The notes under the pieces are model-generated. The model was not told the origin of the DNA. It did not search any database and worked only from the letters and a program-made list of their open reading frames with translations. DNA of 64,000 nucleotides from Aliidiomarina sanyensis (lineage in GTDB: Bacteria > Pseudomonadota > Gammaproteobacteria > Enterobacterales > Alteromonadaceae), in assembly GCF_003987175.1 (NCBI RefSeq), contig NZ_PIPM01000008.1, forward strand, positions 1 to 64,000, given 5' to 3'. The position numbers and the translations under genes were made by a program. This document shows positions 1 through 9,272 of this stretch, piece by piece (position 1 is the first letter of the stretch; every line of letters starts with the position of its first letter).

Positions 1-124
1 TGCGGTTCAGCTAGTGATTCCCCTTACCGGGCTCACAGAGGACTCTCACCTCCAAGTCATCCTGTCAGTACCACCTGTACAGGAATAGCACCCGTCAGGG
101 CGCAACGCGCCGTGCCCGGCGCAC
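1..124 (-). mobile_element. 5' end of a group IIC intron (partial, runs off the left edge)
   Basis: Read on the minus strand, base 124 begins GTGCGCC, the 5' boundary type of group II introns. It is followed by a GC-rich domain I with the internal block GGAGGTGAGAGTCCTC and then TAGCTGAACCGCA. These blocks match the order seen in the Oceanobacillus iheyensis group IIC intron (GTGTGCC..., GGGTGAGAGTCCC, TAGCC-AACGCAAGGG). The boundary lies 5 bases beyond the T-run of a perfect terminator hairpin (130-158), which is the usual insertion site of class C introns. Any reverse-transcriptase ORF and domains V/VI would lie left of base 1, outside the window. Family assignment is from remembered consensus. 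Confidence 0.8.
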
Positions 125-128
125 AACA

Positions 129-160
129 TAAAAAGCGCATCGAAACGATGCGCTTTTTTA
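129..160. terminator. Rho-independent terminator of the DUF4097-like gene
   Basis: A 13-bp perfect stem (130-142 with 146-158) and AAA loop are flanked by A-run and T-run, so it can work in both directions. It terminates the minus-strand gene ending at 182 and serves as the homing context for the group IIC intron whose first base is at 124. Confidence 0.9.
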
Positions 161-181
161 TATGGACCGCGGTGGATGCCA

Positions 182-811
182 TTATTCAAGGATCACCTTG
201 ACGTCACCTACGCCAACATCCGCATGAATGGAATACTCCCCTTCCCCGCGACCTGAAGCCCGTTCAGTCACAATCGCCCGGGTACTCTGATGCTCAAGAG
301 CCCCTTGAATACTCGCAGCACCCACACCCGCATTGACGGCGATCTGTCCAGCGGACTCACGGGGAGCACGGACTGTCACATCCCCAACCCCCATATTCAC
401 ATCAACACGTGTTGCACCAACTCGCGCATCAAGCATCCCGACTCCCATGTCGACCTCAAGATGACCATGTGCGGGCAAACTTAAGTAAAAGGTTGCTTCA
501 ACATTATTTTCTTGAAAAGAAATACGTACCCGATCACCTCGGGTTTGAATGGTTACGTCCATGTCACTCACATCTTTCGTGCGACGAAGCATACCACTTC
601 GTTTACCTTCAAACTCCACCCGCAACGTGGCTTCCTCACCCTCACCTTGCGTGATGTACACTGATCCCACGGCATTATGGACTTGCACATGTGTGATCCC
701 TGCCATTGGGATGGTATGTTCCACGCTCTTCGTATTGGCATGCACCACCGTCGCTGCCAACATGGATACGACAGCGAAACTGGCAAGAATCAATAACTTT
801 AATGCTCTCAT
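182..811 (-). CDS. Exported DUF4097-like protein
   Basis: A 209-residue protein of unknown function. Residues 1-25 form a signal peptide with a hydrophobic core and a VHA cleavage site. The rest is predicted all-beta, with recurring short Gly/Val strands (VDMGVGMLDARVG, VNMGVGDVTVRA, VNAGVGAASIQG, ADVGVGDVKVILE) at spacings of roughly 20-25 residues. This pattern is typical of DUF4097/putative adhesin proteins, which fold as stacked beta repeats. There is no lipobox and no catalytic motif. The start is preceded by AGAGGAA at good spacing. It is a single gene with its own terminator, which carries the group IIC intron just downstream. It is probably periplasmic or surface-associated; binding or adhesion is an inference from the family only. 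Confidence 0.7.
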   Translation of the reverse strand: MRALKLLILASFAVVSMLAATVVHANTKSVEHTIPMAGITHVQVHNAVGSVYITQGEGEEATLRVEFEGKRSGMLRRTKDVSDMDVTIQTRGDRVRISFQENNVEATFYLSLPAHGHLEVDMGVGMLDARVGATRVDVNMGVGDVTVRAPRESAGQIAVNAGVGAASIQGALEHQSTRAIVTERASGRGEGEYSIHADVGVGDVKVILE

Positions 812-1028
812 CTGATATTCCTCTTCTTCGTTATGTACCAGAGGCCCTGGCGTAAATCCGAATGGGCCATTGACTAAATAAAAGCAAAACGCATACCAAT
901 AAGCTTATCTCATTGTAATGTAATGATTTAATCTTGAATACTCGATAAGACAGCGATCCAATTATGGCTTAAAAGACGAAAATGTGATGAAATTCTTACT
1001 CCACTTTGCAAAACACATCGCCTTTTCA

Positions 1029-1736
1029 ATGACAAACACCTGGTCGTTACAAACACTCGCCTACGCTCGCTCTCCTTATCGCCAGAAATTTGCGATTCCC
1101 CGTCAACCCGGTTTAGTGAAACACGCGGTGGGTACAATAGAGTTTCTTCCTGAATTTAATCATGAAGATTTTGTCCGCGGCTTAGACGATTTTAGTCACT
1201 TATGGATTCACTTTATTTTTCATGAGACGGTCAAAAAAGGTTGGAGTCCTTTGGTGCGGCCACCTCGGTTGGGAGGCAATGTACGCAAGGGTGTATTCGC
1301 CACTCGCTCGACGTTTCGGCCTAATCCGATTGGTCTTTCGGTCGTTGAATTGATTGATATTGAGTATCGTCCCAACTTACGTCTGAAGGTGCGCGGCCTT
1401 GATCTCCTCGATCACACCCCCGTGATCGATGTAAAGCCTTACCTTCCCTATGCAGATGCATACCCAAACGCGCGAGGAGGCTATGCAGACCACCGTCCAA
1501 CCACCGGATTACGCACTGAGTTTAGCACCGAAGCGCTGCATCAAATTGCGCAAGAACAGATTGAGTTCCCTCATTTAAAAGCGTTCATTGAGGAGGTTTT
1601 GGCGCAGGATCCCCGTCCTGCATATCAAAAAGATGCTCATCTGGCCAAAGATTACGGAATGCATTTGTATCATTTCAATATAAAGTGGCGCGTCGAGGAC
1701 AATCTGAATTACGTATTTTCAATCGAAGCAGAGTAA
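1029..1736 (+). CDS. trmO: tRNA (N6-threonylcarbamoyladenosine37-N6)-methyltransferase TrmO
   Basis: SAM-dependent enzyme that methylates t6A37 of tRNA-Thr to m6t6A (YaeB/TsaA/VirR family). The N-terminal beta-barrel core shows [18 protein letters not shown] and then [33 protein letters not shown] and [16 protein letters not shown], all hallmark blocks of the family. From ATG 1029 the protein is 235 residues, the same length as E. coli TrmO, and the start is N-terminally aligned with it. An in-frame ATG at 984 would add 15 residues (MMKFLLHFAKHIAFS) not seen in the family; neither start has a strong ribosome site. The next gene is proS in the same direction, as in E. coli. Confidence 0.93.
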   Translation: MTNTWSLQTLAYARSPYRQKFAIPRQPGLVKHAVGTIEFLPEFNHEDFVRGLDDFSHLWIHFIFHETVKKGWSPLVRPPRLGGNVRKGVFATRSTFRPNPIGLSVVELIDIEYRPNLRLKVRGLDLLDHTPVIDVKPYLPYADAYPNARGGYADHRPTTGLRTEFSTEALHQIAQEQIEFPHLKAFIEEVLAQDPRPAYQKDAHLAKDYGMHLYHFNIKWRVEDNLNYVFSIEAE

Positions 1737-1831
1737 CCCGGTCATTTCTTCCACAAAACTATTGGTTGCCTTGCGTCTCCCCTGCTAGAATGCCCGCTTT
1801 ACAACAGGACATCAGGACGAGAATCCCCGCC

Positions 1832-3553
1832 ATGCGCACGAGTCAGTACCTACTTGGAACCGTCAAAGAAACCCCTGCCGATGCAGAAGTTATTAGCCAT
1901 CAACTGATGCTCCGTGCGGGCATGGTCCGCAAGGTGGCCTCGGGCCTATATACATGGACGCCGACGGGCTTACGGGTACTTCGCAAAGTTGAGCAGGTTG
2001 TTCGTGAGGAAATGGAAAAGGCCGGAGCCATCGAAATCTTAATGCCAATGGTTCAGCCGGCTGACTTGTGGGAAGAGTCTGGTCGCTGGGAAGACTATGG
2101 TCCAGAACTTCTACGCTTGAAAGATCGGCATCAACGTGACTTCGTATTGGGACCGACCCATGAGGAAGTCATCAGCGAATTGGTTCGCAAGGAAATCAGC
2201 AGCTACAAACAGTTGCCGATGAACCTGTTCCAGATCCAAACCAAGTTCCGTGATGAAATTCGTCCTCGCTTTGGTGTGATGCGATCACGTGAATTCATCA
2301 TGAAAGATGCATACTCATTCCACACCACGCAAGCGTCACTTGAGGCGACATATCAAGCGATGTACCAAGCGTACTGTAATATCTTCACGCGACTAGGCCT
2401 CGATTTCCGTCCTGTGATTGCCGATACCGGCTCGATTGGTGGAAGTGTATCCCATGAGTTTCACGTGCTCGCAGGTTCTGGAGAAGACGATATCGCATTT
2501 TCGGATGATTCAGATTATGCCGCGAACGTTGAGCTTGCAGAAGCCATCGCGTCCTTAGATGCGGCACCTGCTGCAGCACGTAATCTGGAAAAAGTGGCGA
2601 CCCCGAATGCAAAAACAATTACCGCACTCGTCGAGCAGTTTAATTTGCCGATTGAACAAACCGTCAAGACACTCATTGTTCACGCGGCAGACGACGACGG
2701 AAAGCCAAGCAAGGACTTGGTTGCTCTCATTATCCGCGGCGACCATACGCTGAATGATATCAAAGCAGCAAAGCACTCGAAGGTGGGCTCACCCTTGCAA
2801 TTTGCCAGCGACGAGAAGATTCGTGAAGTAATCGGTGCTAGCCCAGGCTCGCTCGGCCCGGTCGGTCTCGGGATCCCGTGTATTGTGGATCGCAGCGTTG
2901 CGTGTTTGGCTGATTTCGCAGCCGGTGCGAACGAAGATGGCTTCCACTATTTCGGGATTAACTGGGGACGGGATCTTGCCCTTCCAGAAATCGCCGATTT
3001 ACGCAATGTCGTCGCAGGTGATCCGAGTCCAGACGGCAAAGGGACCCTTGGGATCGCTCGCGGTATTGAGGTTGGCCATATTTTCCAACTCGGCACCAAG
3101 TACAGTGATGCGATGAAAGTCGGTGTCTTGAATGAAGATGGCAAACATCAAAATCTGATCATGGGATGCTATGGGATTGGTATTTCACGGATTGTGGCTG
3201 CGGCAATTGAGCAGAATCACGATCAATACGGAATTAAATGGCCTGCGTCCATGGCACCATTTGATGTCGTCGTTTTACCGATGAATATGCACAAATCAGC
3301 GCGCGTTCAGGAAGTTGCAGAGCAACTCTATGCTGATTTACGCGCGGCTGGTTTTGATGTGCTCTTTGATGATCGAAAAGAGCGACCCGGTGTGATGTTT
3401 GCGGATATGGAACTGGTCGGTATTCCGCATACCATTGTCATTGGTGAGCGGAACCTCGATGAAAAAGCAGTGGAATATAAAAATCGCAGAACCGGCGAAA
3501 AAGAAACCCTGAAAATTGAAGCAGTCATTGAATTCCTGCGACAAACAAAATAA
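1832..3553 (+). CDS. proS: Prolyl-tRNA synthetase
   Basis: Class II aminoacyl-tRNA synthetase of the bacterial type, charging tRNA-Pro in the cytoplasm. From ATG 1832 ([20 protein letters not shown]) it has 573 residues against 572 in E. coli. Motif 2 is visible as [17 protein letters not shown], and the HEEV block ([15 protein letters not shown]) lies before it. A YbaK-like editing insertion spans about residues 230-390, and the C-terminal anticodon-binding domain starts near 470. The reading frame stays open upstream to 1685, overlapping trmO, but family alignment fixes the start at 1832. A bidirectional terminator follows. Confidence 0.97.
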   Translation: MRTSQYLLGTVKETPADAEVISHQLMLRAGMVRKVASGLYTWTPTGLRVLRKVEQVVREEMEKAGAIEILMPMVQPADLWEESGRWEDYGPELLRLKDRHQRDFVLGPTHEEVISELVRKEISSYKQLPMNLFQIQTKFRDEIRPRFGVMRSREFIMKDAYSFHTTQASLEATYQAMYQAYCNIFTRLGLDFRPVIADTGSIGGSVSHEFHVLAGSGEDDIAFSDDSDYAANVELAEAIASLDAAPAAARNLEKVATPNAKTITALVEQFNLPIEQTVKTLIVHAADDDGKPSKDLVALIIRGDHTLNDIKAAKHSKVGSPLQFASDEKIREVIGASPGSLGPVGLGIPCIVDRSVACLADFAAGANEDGFHYFGINWGRDLALPEIADLRNVVAGDPSPDGKGTLGIARGIEVGHIFQLGTKYSDAMKVGVLNEDGKHQNLIMGCYGIGISRIVAAAIEQNHDQYGIKWPASMAPFDVVVLPMNMHKSARVQEVAEQLYADLRAAGFDVLFDDRKERPGVMFADMELVGIPHTIVIGERNLDEKAVEYKNRRTGEKETLKIEAVIEFLRQTK

Positions 3554-3562
3554 AAAAGAATA

Positions 3563-3596
3563 CAAAAAACGCCATTCAACTGAATGGCGTTTTTTG
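3563..3596. terminator. Bidirectional terminator between proS and gpt
   Basis: Inverted repeat CAAAAAACGCCATTCA / TGAATGGCGTTTTTTG with a two-base loop. It has A-rich and T-rich flanks, so it can end both convergent transcripts. Confidence 0.93.
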
Positions 3597-3621
3597 TGAA
3601 AGAAATCACATCAACTAGGGA

Positions 3622-4107
3622 TTAGCGATCTTCACCCGCTAGTGGATCGACGTAGTGTAGATGCATGTCCCACGGGAAATGAATCCAAGTGTTTTGATCG
3701 ATATCCGCTTCGTATTCATCCACTAACGGAAGTCCTTCCGGTTTTGCGTAAACCGTGATGAATTTCGCCTTTGGTAGTCGCTTGCGTAAAAAACGCAATG
3801 TATTTCCAGTATCCACCAAGTCATCCACGACCAAAAACCCCGCACCATCTTCGGTACATGAAATATCTTTGAGCATTTCAGGCTCTGCGCTTTGCGTTTG
3901 ATGGGCATAGCTTCGAACACACACACTTTCAACCACCCGCAAATTTAATTCACGTGCGATAATAGCACCCGGCACGAGCCCACCACGACTCACGGCGATC
4001 ACCCCACGCCACTGTTCCGCAGGTAGCTGTCGACGAGCGAGCTCCCGTGTAGCGCGATGAAGCTCTTCCCAAGAGACAAAATATTCGTGTTTTTCATGCA
4101 ATCCCAT
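3622..4107 (-). CDS. gpt: Xanthine-guanine phosphoribosyltransferase
   Basis: Purine salvage enzyme transferring the phosphoribosyl group of PRPP to guanine, xanthine or hypoxanthine. It has 161 residues against 152 in E. coli Gpt, and shares the blocks EQWRGVIAVSRGGLVPGAI (about 31-49) and the PRPP loop FLVVDDLVDTGNT (91-103), followed by YAKPEG and TWIHFPWDM near the C-terminus. A short N-terminal tail precedes the family start. It is a single gene, convergent with proS and divergent from the ferredoxin gene, with about 145 bp of shared upstream region. Confidence 0.93.
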   Translation of the reverse strand: MGLHEKHEYFVSWEELHRATRELARRQLPAEQWRGVIAVSRGGLVPGAIIARELNLRVVESVCVRSYAHQTQSAEPEMLKDISCTEDGAGFLVVDDLVDTGNTLRFLRKRLPKAKFITVYAKPEGLPLVDEYEADIDQNTWIHFPWDMHLHYVDPLAGEDR

Positions 4108-4251
4108 GAGTTCTCCTTTTGTGATAGGATTCGCCGCGTGGTGCGTATACGAAGTAGCGATCAGTATATCATCCGCCTCGCATTAAGTGCGCGGCTCGCA
4201 AATAAAAGCCCTTGATATAAAGCAAGAAACATTTGGAAATAGGAAACAACC

Positions 4252-4572
4252 ATGCCAAAAGCTCTGTTTATTGACGCCCAAGGCGGCGAATACGAACTCG
4301 ATGTTCCGGTCGGCCAGACCCTCATGGAAGCTGCAACCGACGCGATGCTCGACGGAATCATCGGCGAATGTGGTGGCGTCATGTCATGTGCGACCTGCCA
4401 CGTTTACGTCGATCAAAATTGGCTCGGTAAACTCCAACCCGCAGATGATATCGAAGAGAGTATGCTGGACGTAGCACGTGAGCCAAAAGATAACAGCCGT
4501 CTGAGCTGTCAAATCACCATGAGTGAAGAGCTCGATGGCATCGTTGTTCACATGCCGCGCTCACAGTTCTAA
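4252..4572 (+). CDS. 2Fe-2S ferredoxin, adrenodoxin/putidaredoxin type
   Basis: Small soluble electron carrier of 106 residues. Cluster ligands are Cys40, Cys46, Cys49 and Cys86, the C-x5-C-x2-C...C spacing of the family. The block after the third Cys (HVYVDQNW) and the LDVA..P..NSRLSCQI block near residue 72-88 are typical of putidaredoxin, terpredoxin and rhodocoxin rather than of plant-type ferredoxins. No P450, ferredoxin reductase or isc gene lies beside it, so its partner is not evident. Its stop overlaps by 3 bases the stop of the facing NAD-kinase-like gene, leaving no room for a terminator between them. Confidence 0.9.
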   Translation: MPKALFIDAQGGEYELDVPVGQTLMEAATDAMLDGIIGECGGVMSCATCHVYVDQNWLGKLQPADDIEESMLDVAREPKDNSRLSCQITMSEELDGIVVHMPRSQF

Positions 4573-5723
4573 TCTGAGCCCTCGGCATCCTCGACCGCAA
4601 CCATGGTGCGGTCGTGGTACCCAGTGATCACTGCAATGAAGCCCGCGAGCTCATCATCGAGCGTTGCGTCACCGGTGTCCACTCGCAAAGGGCGTCCTTC
4701 GAGAGCCTGAAGTTTCCGCTTTGTCGCCACCACATCAATATGCTCGCGTCCAACCATACGAATCACCTCGGGCGTAAGTTGCTGATTCCCGCGGCCGAAA
4801 ATATGGCCTTGCCCACCGATCAGTGTGACCACTAAATACACCCGCTGACCCACAGCTCTCGCCTCCGCGACAAGGGCCTCAAGTTGCGAACCCGTTACAT
4901 CCTGAGCAATCACCGCGCCGCGCGAGATGACATCCACCCCGAGCAGCGTGTTGGGTAAACCCAACTCATCCATGATGAAAGCCACCGTGGAACCCGAGCC
5001 CATAATGTACAAAGCGTCATCATCCATGCGCTCAATCACATCTGCAGCGATGTCCGCTAACACGAGTTCATCACTCTCGCGACCGCCAATCTTTACCGCT
5101 TGCATATATTCAAGTTCCCCAGGAACCTGAAGTTCTCCAAAGCGCTTCGCGCGCACGGCCCCCCTCCGATAGGCCTCCTCGTCGAGGTCCATTACATCAG
5201 CACTCCGCAAAGTTGTCAGTTCACCTTGCAATAAGGCACGCAAAACTTTGCCTGCAGCTGCGGGCGACACCGCATAGACCGCAGAGTGAATCTTTACGCC
5301 TGCAGGAATTCCAACCGCAGGCAGCTGCTGTTCCCCGAGAGCTCTTACCACGTCGCGAGCGGTTCCATCGCCACCGGCAAAAACCAACAAATCGAGATGC
5401 TCCGCACACAACGCTCGCACGGCCGCTTGGGTATCTTCCGCTTCGGTTTGAGTATTCTTTGGCGTGTAGACTACATCATAGGCAAATCCAAGCGCACGCA
5501 AGACATCTGCTCCCATGTTCCCAGCAGCCGTTGCAAAACGAATCCTATCTTTAAATAGCAACAGGGGTTGAAGCGCGGTCTTAACACGCTCAGGAGCACG
5601 CAACTTAGCACCACGTGCCAGAGCCTCTTGACGCGTCACAGGCCCGTCACTCCCTTTGAGCGCGACTGAGCCACCAATTCCAGCATAGGGATTGATCACT
5701 AGTCCTAGTCGAAACTCATGCAC
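4569..5723 (-). CDS. ATP-NAD kinase family protein (AcoX-like)
   Basis: A 384-residue protein of the ATP-NAD/AcoX kinase family; the phosphoryl acceptor is not certain. It opens with GLVINPYAGIGGSVALKGSD (residues 7-26), typical of this subfamily, and carries the nucleotide-binding GGDGTARD at 117-124. A C-terminal part has YIMGSGSTVAFIMDELGLPNTLLGVD and VTLIGGQGHIFGRGNQQ. The start is taken as GTG 5723, preceded by AGGAAAG, because it aligns with the family and overlaps the epmC stop (5716-5718) by 8 bases, suggesting translational coupling. An upstream open frame to 5894 merely overlaps epmC. It is longer than canonical NadK (about 290), so it is probably not the housekeeping NAD kinase. 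Confidence 0.8.
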   Translation of the reverse strand: MHEFRLGLVINPYAGIGGSVALKGSDGPVTRQEALARGAKLRAPERVKTALQPLLLFKDRIRFATAAGNMGADVLRALGFAYDVVYTPKNTQTEAEDTQAAVRALCAEHLDLLVFAGGDGTARDVVRALGEQQLPAVGIPAGVKIHSAVYAVSPAAAGKVLRALLQGELTTLRSADVMDLDEEAYRRGAVRAKRFGELQVPGELEYMQAVKIGGRESDELVLADIAADVIERMDDDALYIMGSGSTVAFIMDELGLPNTLLGVDVISRGAVIAQDVTGSQLEALVAEARAVGQRVYLVVTLIGGQGHIFGRGNQQLTPEVIRMVGREHIDVVATKRKLQALEGRPLRVDTGDATLDDELAGFIAVITGYHDRTMVAVEDAEGSD

Positions 5724-6378
5724 AGCATCTTTCCTTTTCAATACGTTCGGGAGGGAGGATACAGGACTGTCCACTTCGTTTAGCCCGCTCGTGTTCCACC
5801 GCACGCAGTTTTTGGGCAGCTTCGAGCAGTTGCGCGTGGGTCCAGCGCTCTTGTCCTGTTGCCTCGAGAAGTTTCGGCAGGAATTGCTCAACACGTGGCG
5901 GAAGTCCGTTTAACCAGCGTGCCAATGCACAATCAAGGACCCGATTCGTAAATGCCACCCGATCAGGAGGACAATCACCACTAAGATTATCGAGGCTCAC
6001 TTCAAAGGCGACCCCTGCGGCCAAACTCAGGATCCATTCCATTGCTTGTGGTTGCACTTCCACTGCTTCAAATGCCGCTTGCTGGCTTGGCGTGCGCCCA
6101 TCCGGTGCATACCAATAACCATAGTCAAGAAGATGGCGACGAACTTTTCCGGCAAGCATCCAATGGGCAATTTCGTGCAGACTCGAACGCACGTAATCAT
6201 GCGCGAAGAAAATACGATGGTAGGGATAGCGATTCGAATTAGGCGCATACAAGGGTTCTGTAGCTCCCCCAATCAGAACCGTCTGCTCACTGTCTTGAAA
6301 GCATGAATTGAACAGGCGGATCATGTGATCCGCCTGTAATGGGGTGCTATGCGTCTGACTTACTTCAGTCGACGTCAT
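5716..6378 (-). CDS. epmC: Elongation factor P hydroxylase EpmC
   Basis: YfcM/EpmC hydroxylates the beta-lysyl-lysine of translation factor EF-P, the last step of that modification. The HEIAHW metal-binding motif is at residues 68-73 within YHRIFFAHDYVRSSLHEIAHW; other family blocks are YGYWYAPDGR, VEVQPQAMEWI and DNLSGD...DRVAFTNRV. It is 220 residues against 182 in E. coli, with a longer N-terminus and a basic C-terminal tail ending ERCCA. It sits in the prmB-aroC-MFS-peptidase-epmC run; E. coli keeps prmB-aroC...epmC as well. Neither epmA nor epmB is in the window. Confidence 0.92.
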   Translation of the reverse strand: MTSTEVSQTHSTPLQADHMIRLFNSCFQDSEQTVLIGGATEPLYAPNSNRYPYHRIFFAHDYVRSSLHEIAHWMLAGKVRRHLLDYGYWYAPDGRTPSQQAAFEAVEVQPQAMEWILSLAAGVAFEVSLDNLSGDCPPDRVAFTNRVLDCALARWLNGLPPRVEQFLPKLLEATGQERWTHAQLLEAAQKLRAVEHERAKRSGQSCILPPERIEKERCCA

Positions 6379-6393
6379 GCTGCCATTTCACTC

Positions 6394-9177
6394 CTAATCG
6401 TAAACTTGAAATTCGAGCCCGTCAGTCCACCATTCGGGTGCTTCTTCACCCTTTAGATAATGATCGAAGAACTCGAGCATCTTGATGGTGTAGTCGATTT
6501 TATTCGCAAACTGCTGTAAGTGATGCGGCTCACCTTCATAGTGCAACATCACCACAGGTTTATCCAACCGACGGAGCGCTAAATAATACTCGATTCCTTG
6601 CTCCCATGGAACGGCCTCATCTTTATCGCCGAACTGAATTAGCATGGGAGTATTAATCCGATCTGCAAAAAACACCGGGCTATTTTTTATATACGGGTCA
6701 AGGTCCTCAAACATGCTGACTCCAAGTCGACTTTGTCCCTTCTCGTACTGAAATTGACGTGCCAGTCCGGTGCCCCAACGAATTCCGCTGTATGCGCTCG
6801 TCATATTCGAGACCGGCGCACCCGACACCGCTGCAGCAAACATGTCCGTTTCGGTGACAACAAAAGCGGTTTGGTAACCGGACCAGCTGTGGCCATGGAG
6901 ACCGATGGCATCCGGATCCGCAACGCCCATTTCGATGATCTTCTCAACGCCAGGAACTAAGGATTCGGTCGCGCTTGGGCCTGGAGCCCCGAGACGGAAA
7001 TGAACATCCGGCAGAAACACCACATACTCTTGGCCCACATAGAATGGGAAATTCGGGCGGTGATTTACCCGCATTTGGTTCCAATGGTAGAGACGTTGTG
7101 AGAATTTCTCGTAGTAATATACCAACACAGGATAGGTCCGATTGGGATCGTAGTTATCCGGCTTGATTAACACCCCTTGAAGTGGCTCACCACGGGTCGA
7201 CTCCCACTCCACCAATGAGGCATGCCCCCACATGAATTCATCACGCTGTGGATTCACGTCCGTCAATTGGCGCGCTTCGCTCATATCTGCACGTGCTGTC
7301 CAAATATCTGGGAAGGTACGAAAGTTTTCTTGTGTATAGAACAACGTTTCACCATCATCACTTCTCGCAAGATAACGCCACGTCGACTCACCATGAATCA
7401 ATTCTCGCAAGCTCGCGCCCGATGCGTTGACCGTTAACTGGTGGAACCCACTGGTTTTGTCTCGCTCATTATAGGCACGTAAAAGAATGGGCTGGCCGGT
7501 CTCAATCACATCCAGATCCCCAGTATCCGTGAGGCGATACTGCTGCTGTTGATCACGCCCAATCCGAGTTAAATTCACCGCCTGATTGTGTGCACCGGCT
7601 GCTAGAGGAACCTGCCAGATATCGAAGCGGTCGTACATCCACACCGCATCGCCATCTGCTAAGAATCCGCCAACCCCATAGTTTACTGGTTGCATTGGAC
7701 GATCATTTTCCTCATCGACCCAAGAAACACCCGCATTGGTGGCCAATGCATGCACGCTGCCATTTTCAACATCAAATGCATTTAATTGAGCGTCTTGAAT
7801 GAATACAACGTATCGGCCATCTGGAGACAACGCACCGCGCTCAAAGGATGGAAGTCCACTGGCTACTTTTTGCCGTGCCCCCGTCCGAAGATCCGAGACA
7901 TACAAGTCATGATAGAAACCATCCCACGTGATCGCTCGGCTGTAGGGTCGGCTATCTCGGATCAGCATATGACTCGGGTGATCAGTCGGAATCGCGTTCT
8001 CACGCAAGTCGGTCGTCAATGTGATCAGCTGGTTATTTTCAATGTGCAGCACCGACAAAGTCGTGGCCCGATTTAAGTTCCGCTGGGACTGACGTTGATG
8101 GGGAATAATCATGTCATCATCCCCATGCCACACTTGCAGCCGACGGTCACTCCGCAGTCGTTCGATGTCAAACAAGTCGTCCACTGTTTGTGGACGTTGG
8201 GCGCTCTCAGGCGTCTTCTCCGGCGTTGGACGATGCCCAATGAACAAACGAGCGCTATCGTCACTCCAGCGCTGCGGGCTGTGCTCCGACAGAATGTGCT
8301 GTTCGAGCATCACGTTAAGCTCATGAGCCCCTGTGCCTTGCTGCCAAAGCCACAAGCTTTGTGGTGTTTCTCGGTAGTCACTCTCCTTCGATGCGACATG
8401 AAAGGCGAGCTTTTCACCATTTGGTGCAAAACTAAACCGATTGTATTGCGCATCGTCACTCTCGTGCAGTGTGGTTCCACGATGATTTTCGGTGTTGTAT
8501 AACACGACCGCTGTGGTTTGCGTGGTCGTTGCATCCTCGCCCTCGCCTTCTGTTTCTTTGCGAATTTGCTGATATACAAAGCGCGAACCATAGGGCGCGA
8601 CCGTGAATTGACTCACATTTTTGATTTGCGTCTGTTCCTGTGTCGCCAGATCAATCAGGCGAAGCAATCGCCCCTCCGCTGAACCGGCCTCCTTGCTATA
8701 ATCCTCGTCGTGCTGCAGAAGCAAAAAGCGACCATCGCCAGTAAAGGCTGCATGACTGACCTGATCAAACTGACGTTTACTTGCGCCCTGCACATCGACC
8801 ACTACCGCATGATGATACAAAGCCCGGAGTTCTTCACGACTCTCAGCGCGTTCACTCTCTAGCAAAGTTGGCTGACGGGTAAAAACAACCCAGTCACCAT
8901 TCGCACTCACCTTTGGATCAAATGCGCTGGCTACTGAAATCGTAGTTCCATCCGCGACTCGAACAACAATCCCTTCACGGTCACCAAAATCAGGAGTCGC
9001 AGAAAAGGCAATCGTCGCACCATGTTTATCCATTTGGCGCTGTTCAATTTCACGGAATTGCATGACGTCGGTCAACGCAAGAGGCCGCGCTTGCTCTGCG
9101 AGCACAGGGGCGGTAACTGTGGCTGTAAGACCTGCCACAAGGGCAAACGGGAGACTATACTTAAACCATCGCTTCAT
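6394..9177 (-). CDS. Exported S9 family (prolyl oligopeptidase-type) peptidase
   Basis: A 927-residue serine peptidase. Residues 1-27 form a signal peptide (hydrophobic core then VLA), so it acts in the periplasm. Residues about 40-640 form a WD-like/beta-propeller region with repeated SPDGRYVVF- and APNGEKLAF-type blades. The C-terminal alpha/beta hydrolase domain has the nucleophile in GHSWSG (Ser764), the Asp in FGDKDEAVP (about 853) and the His in GEPHHLQ (885/886). This fits the large S9 dipeptidyl/acyl-aminoacyl peptidases common in Alteromonadales for protein scavenging. It lies 95 bp downstream of the MFS gene and 15 bp before epmC, probably one transcript. Exact cleavage specificity cannot be read. 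Confidence 0.9.
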   Translation of the reverse strand: MKRWFKYSLPFALVAGLTATVTAPVLAEQARPLALTDVMQFREIEQRQMDKHGATIAFSATPDFGDREGIVVRVADGTTISVASAFDPKVSANGDWVVFTRQPTLLESERAESREELRALYHHAVVVDVQGASKRQFDQVSHAAFTGDGRFLLLQHDEDYSKEAGSAEGRLLRLIDLATQEQTQIKNVSQFTVAPYGSRFVYQQIRKETEGEGEDATTTQTTAVVLYNTENHRGTTLHESDDAQYNRFSFAPNGEKLAFHVASKESDYRETPQSLWLWQQGTGAHELNVMLEQHILSEHSPQRWSDDSARLFIGHRPTPEKTPESAQRPQTVDDLFDIERLRSDRRLQVWHGDDDMIIPHQRQSQRNLNRATTLSVLHIENNQLITLTTDLRENAIPTDHPSHMLIRDSRPYSRAITWDGFYHDLYVSDLRTGARQKVASGLPSFERGALSPDGRYVVFIQDAQLNAFDVENGSVHALATNAGVSWVDEENDRPMQPVNYGVGGFLADGDAVWMYDRFDIWQVPLAAGAHNQAVNLTRIGRDQQQQYRLTDTGDLDVIETGQPILLRAYNERDKTSGFHQLTVNASGASLRELIHGESTWRYLARSDDGETLFYTQENFRTFPDIWTARADMSEARQLTDVNPQRDEFMWGHASLVEWESTRGEPLQGVLIKPDNYDPNRTYPVLVYYYEKFSQRLYHWNQMRVNHRPNFPFYVGQEYVVFLPDVHFRLGAPGPSATESLVPGVEKIIEMGVADPDAIGLHGHSWSGYQTAFVVTETDMFAAAVSGAPVSNMTSAYSGIRWGTGLARQFQYEKGQSRLGVSMFEDLDPYIKNSPVFFADRINTPMLIQFGDKDEAVPWEQGIEYYLALRRLDKPVVMLHYEGEPHHLQQFANKIDYTIKMLEFFDHYLKGEEAPEWWTDGLEFQVYD

Positions 9178-9272
9178 GAGGAAACCCTTATTGCTTTATT
9201 TCCTCCATTATTACGATCAATTGCTCGAGATACCACGCTGTTGACCGTCTTGACCACACCACTGACCGAGAT

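Noticed and set aside
2-88. Plus-strand open frame at the left edge reading AVQLVIPLTGLTEDSHLQVI... to a TAG, looking like a gene end
   Set aside because: The same bases on the minus strand match group IIC intron domain I in order and position, which explains their conservation better than a protein does.
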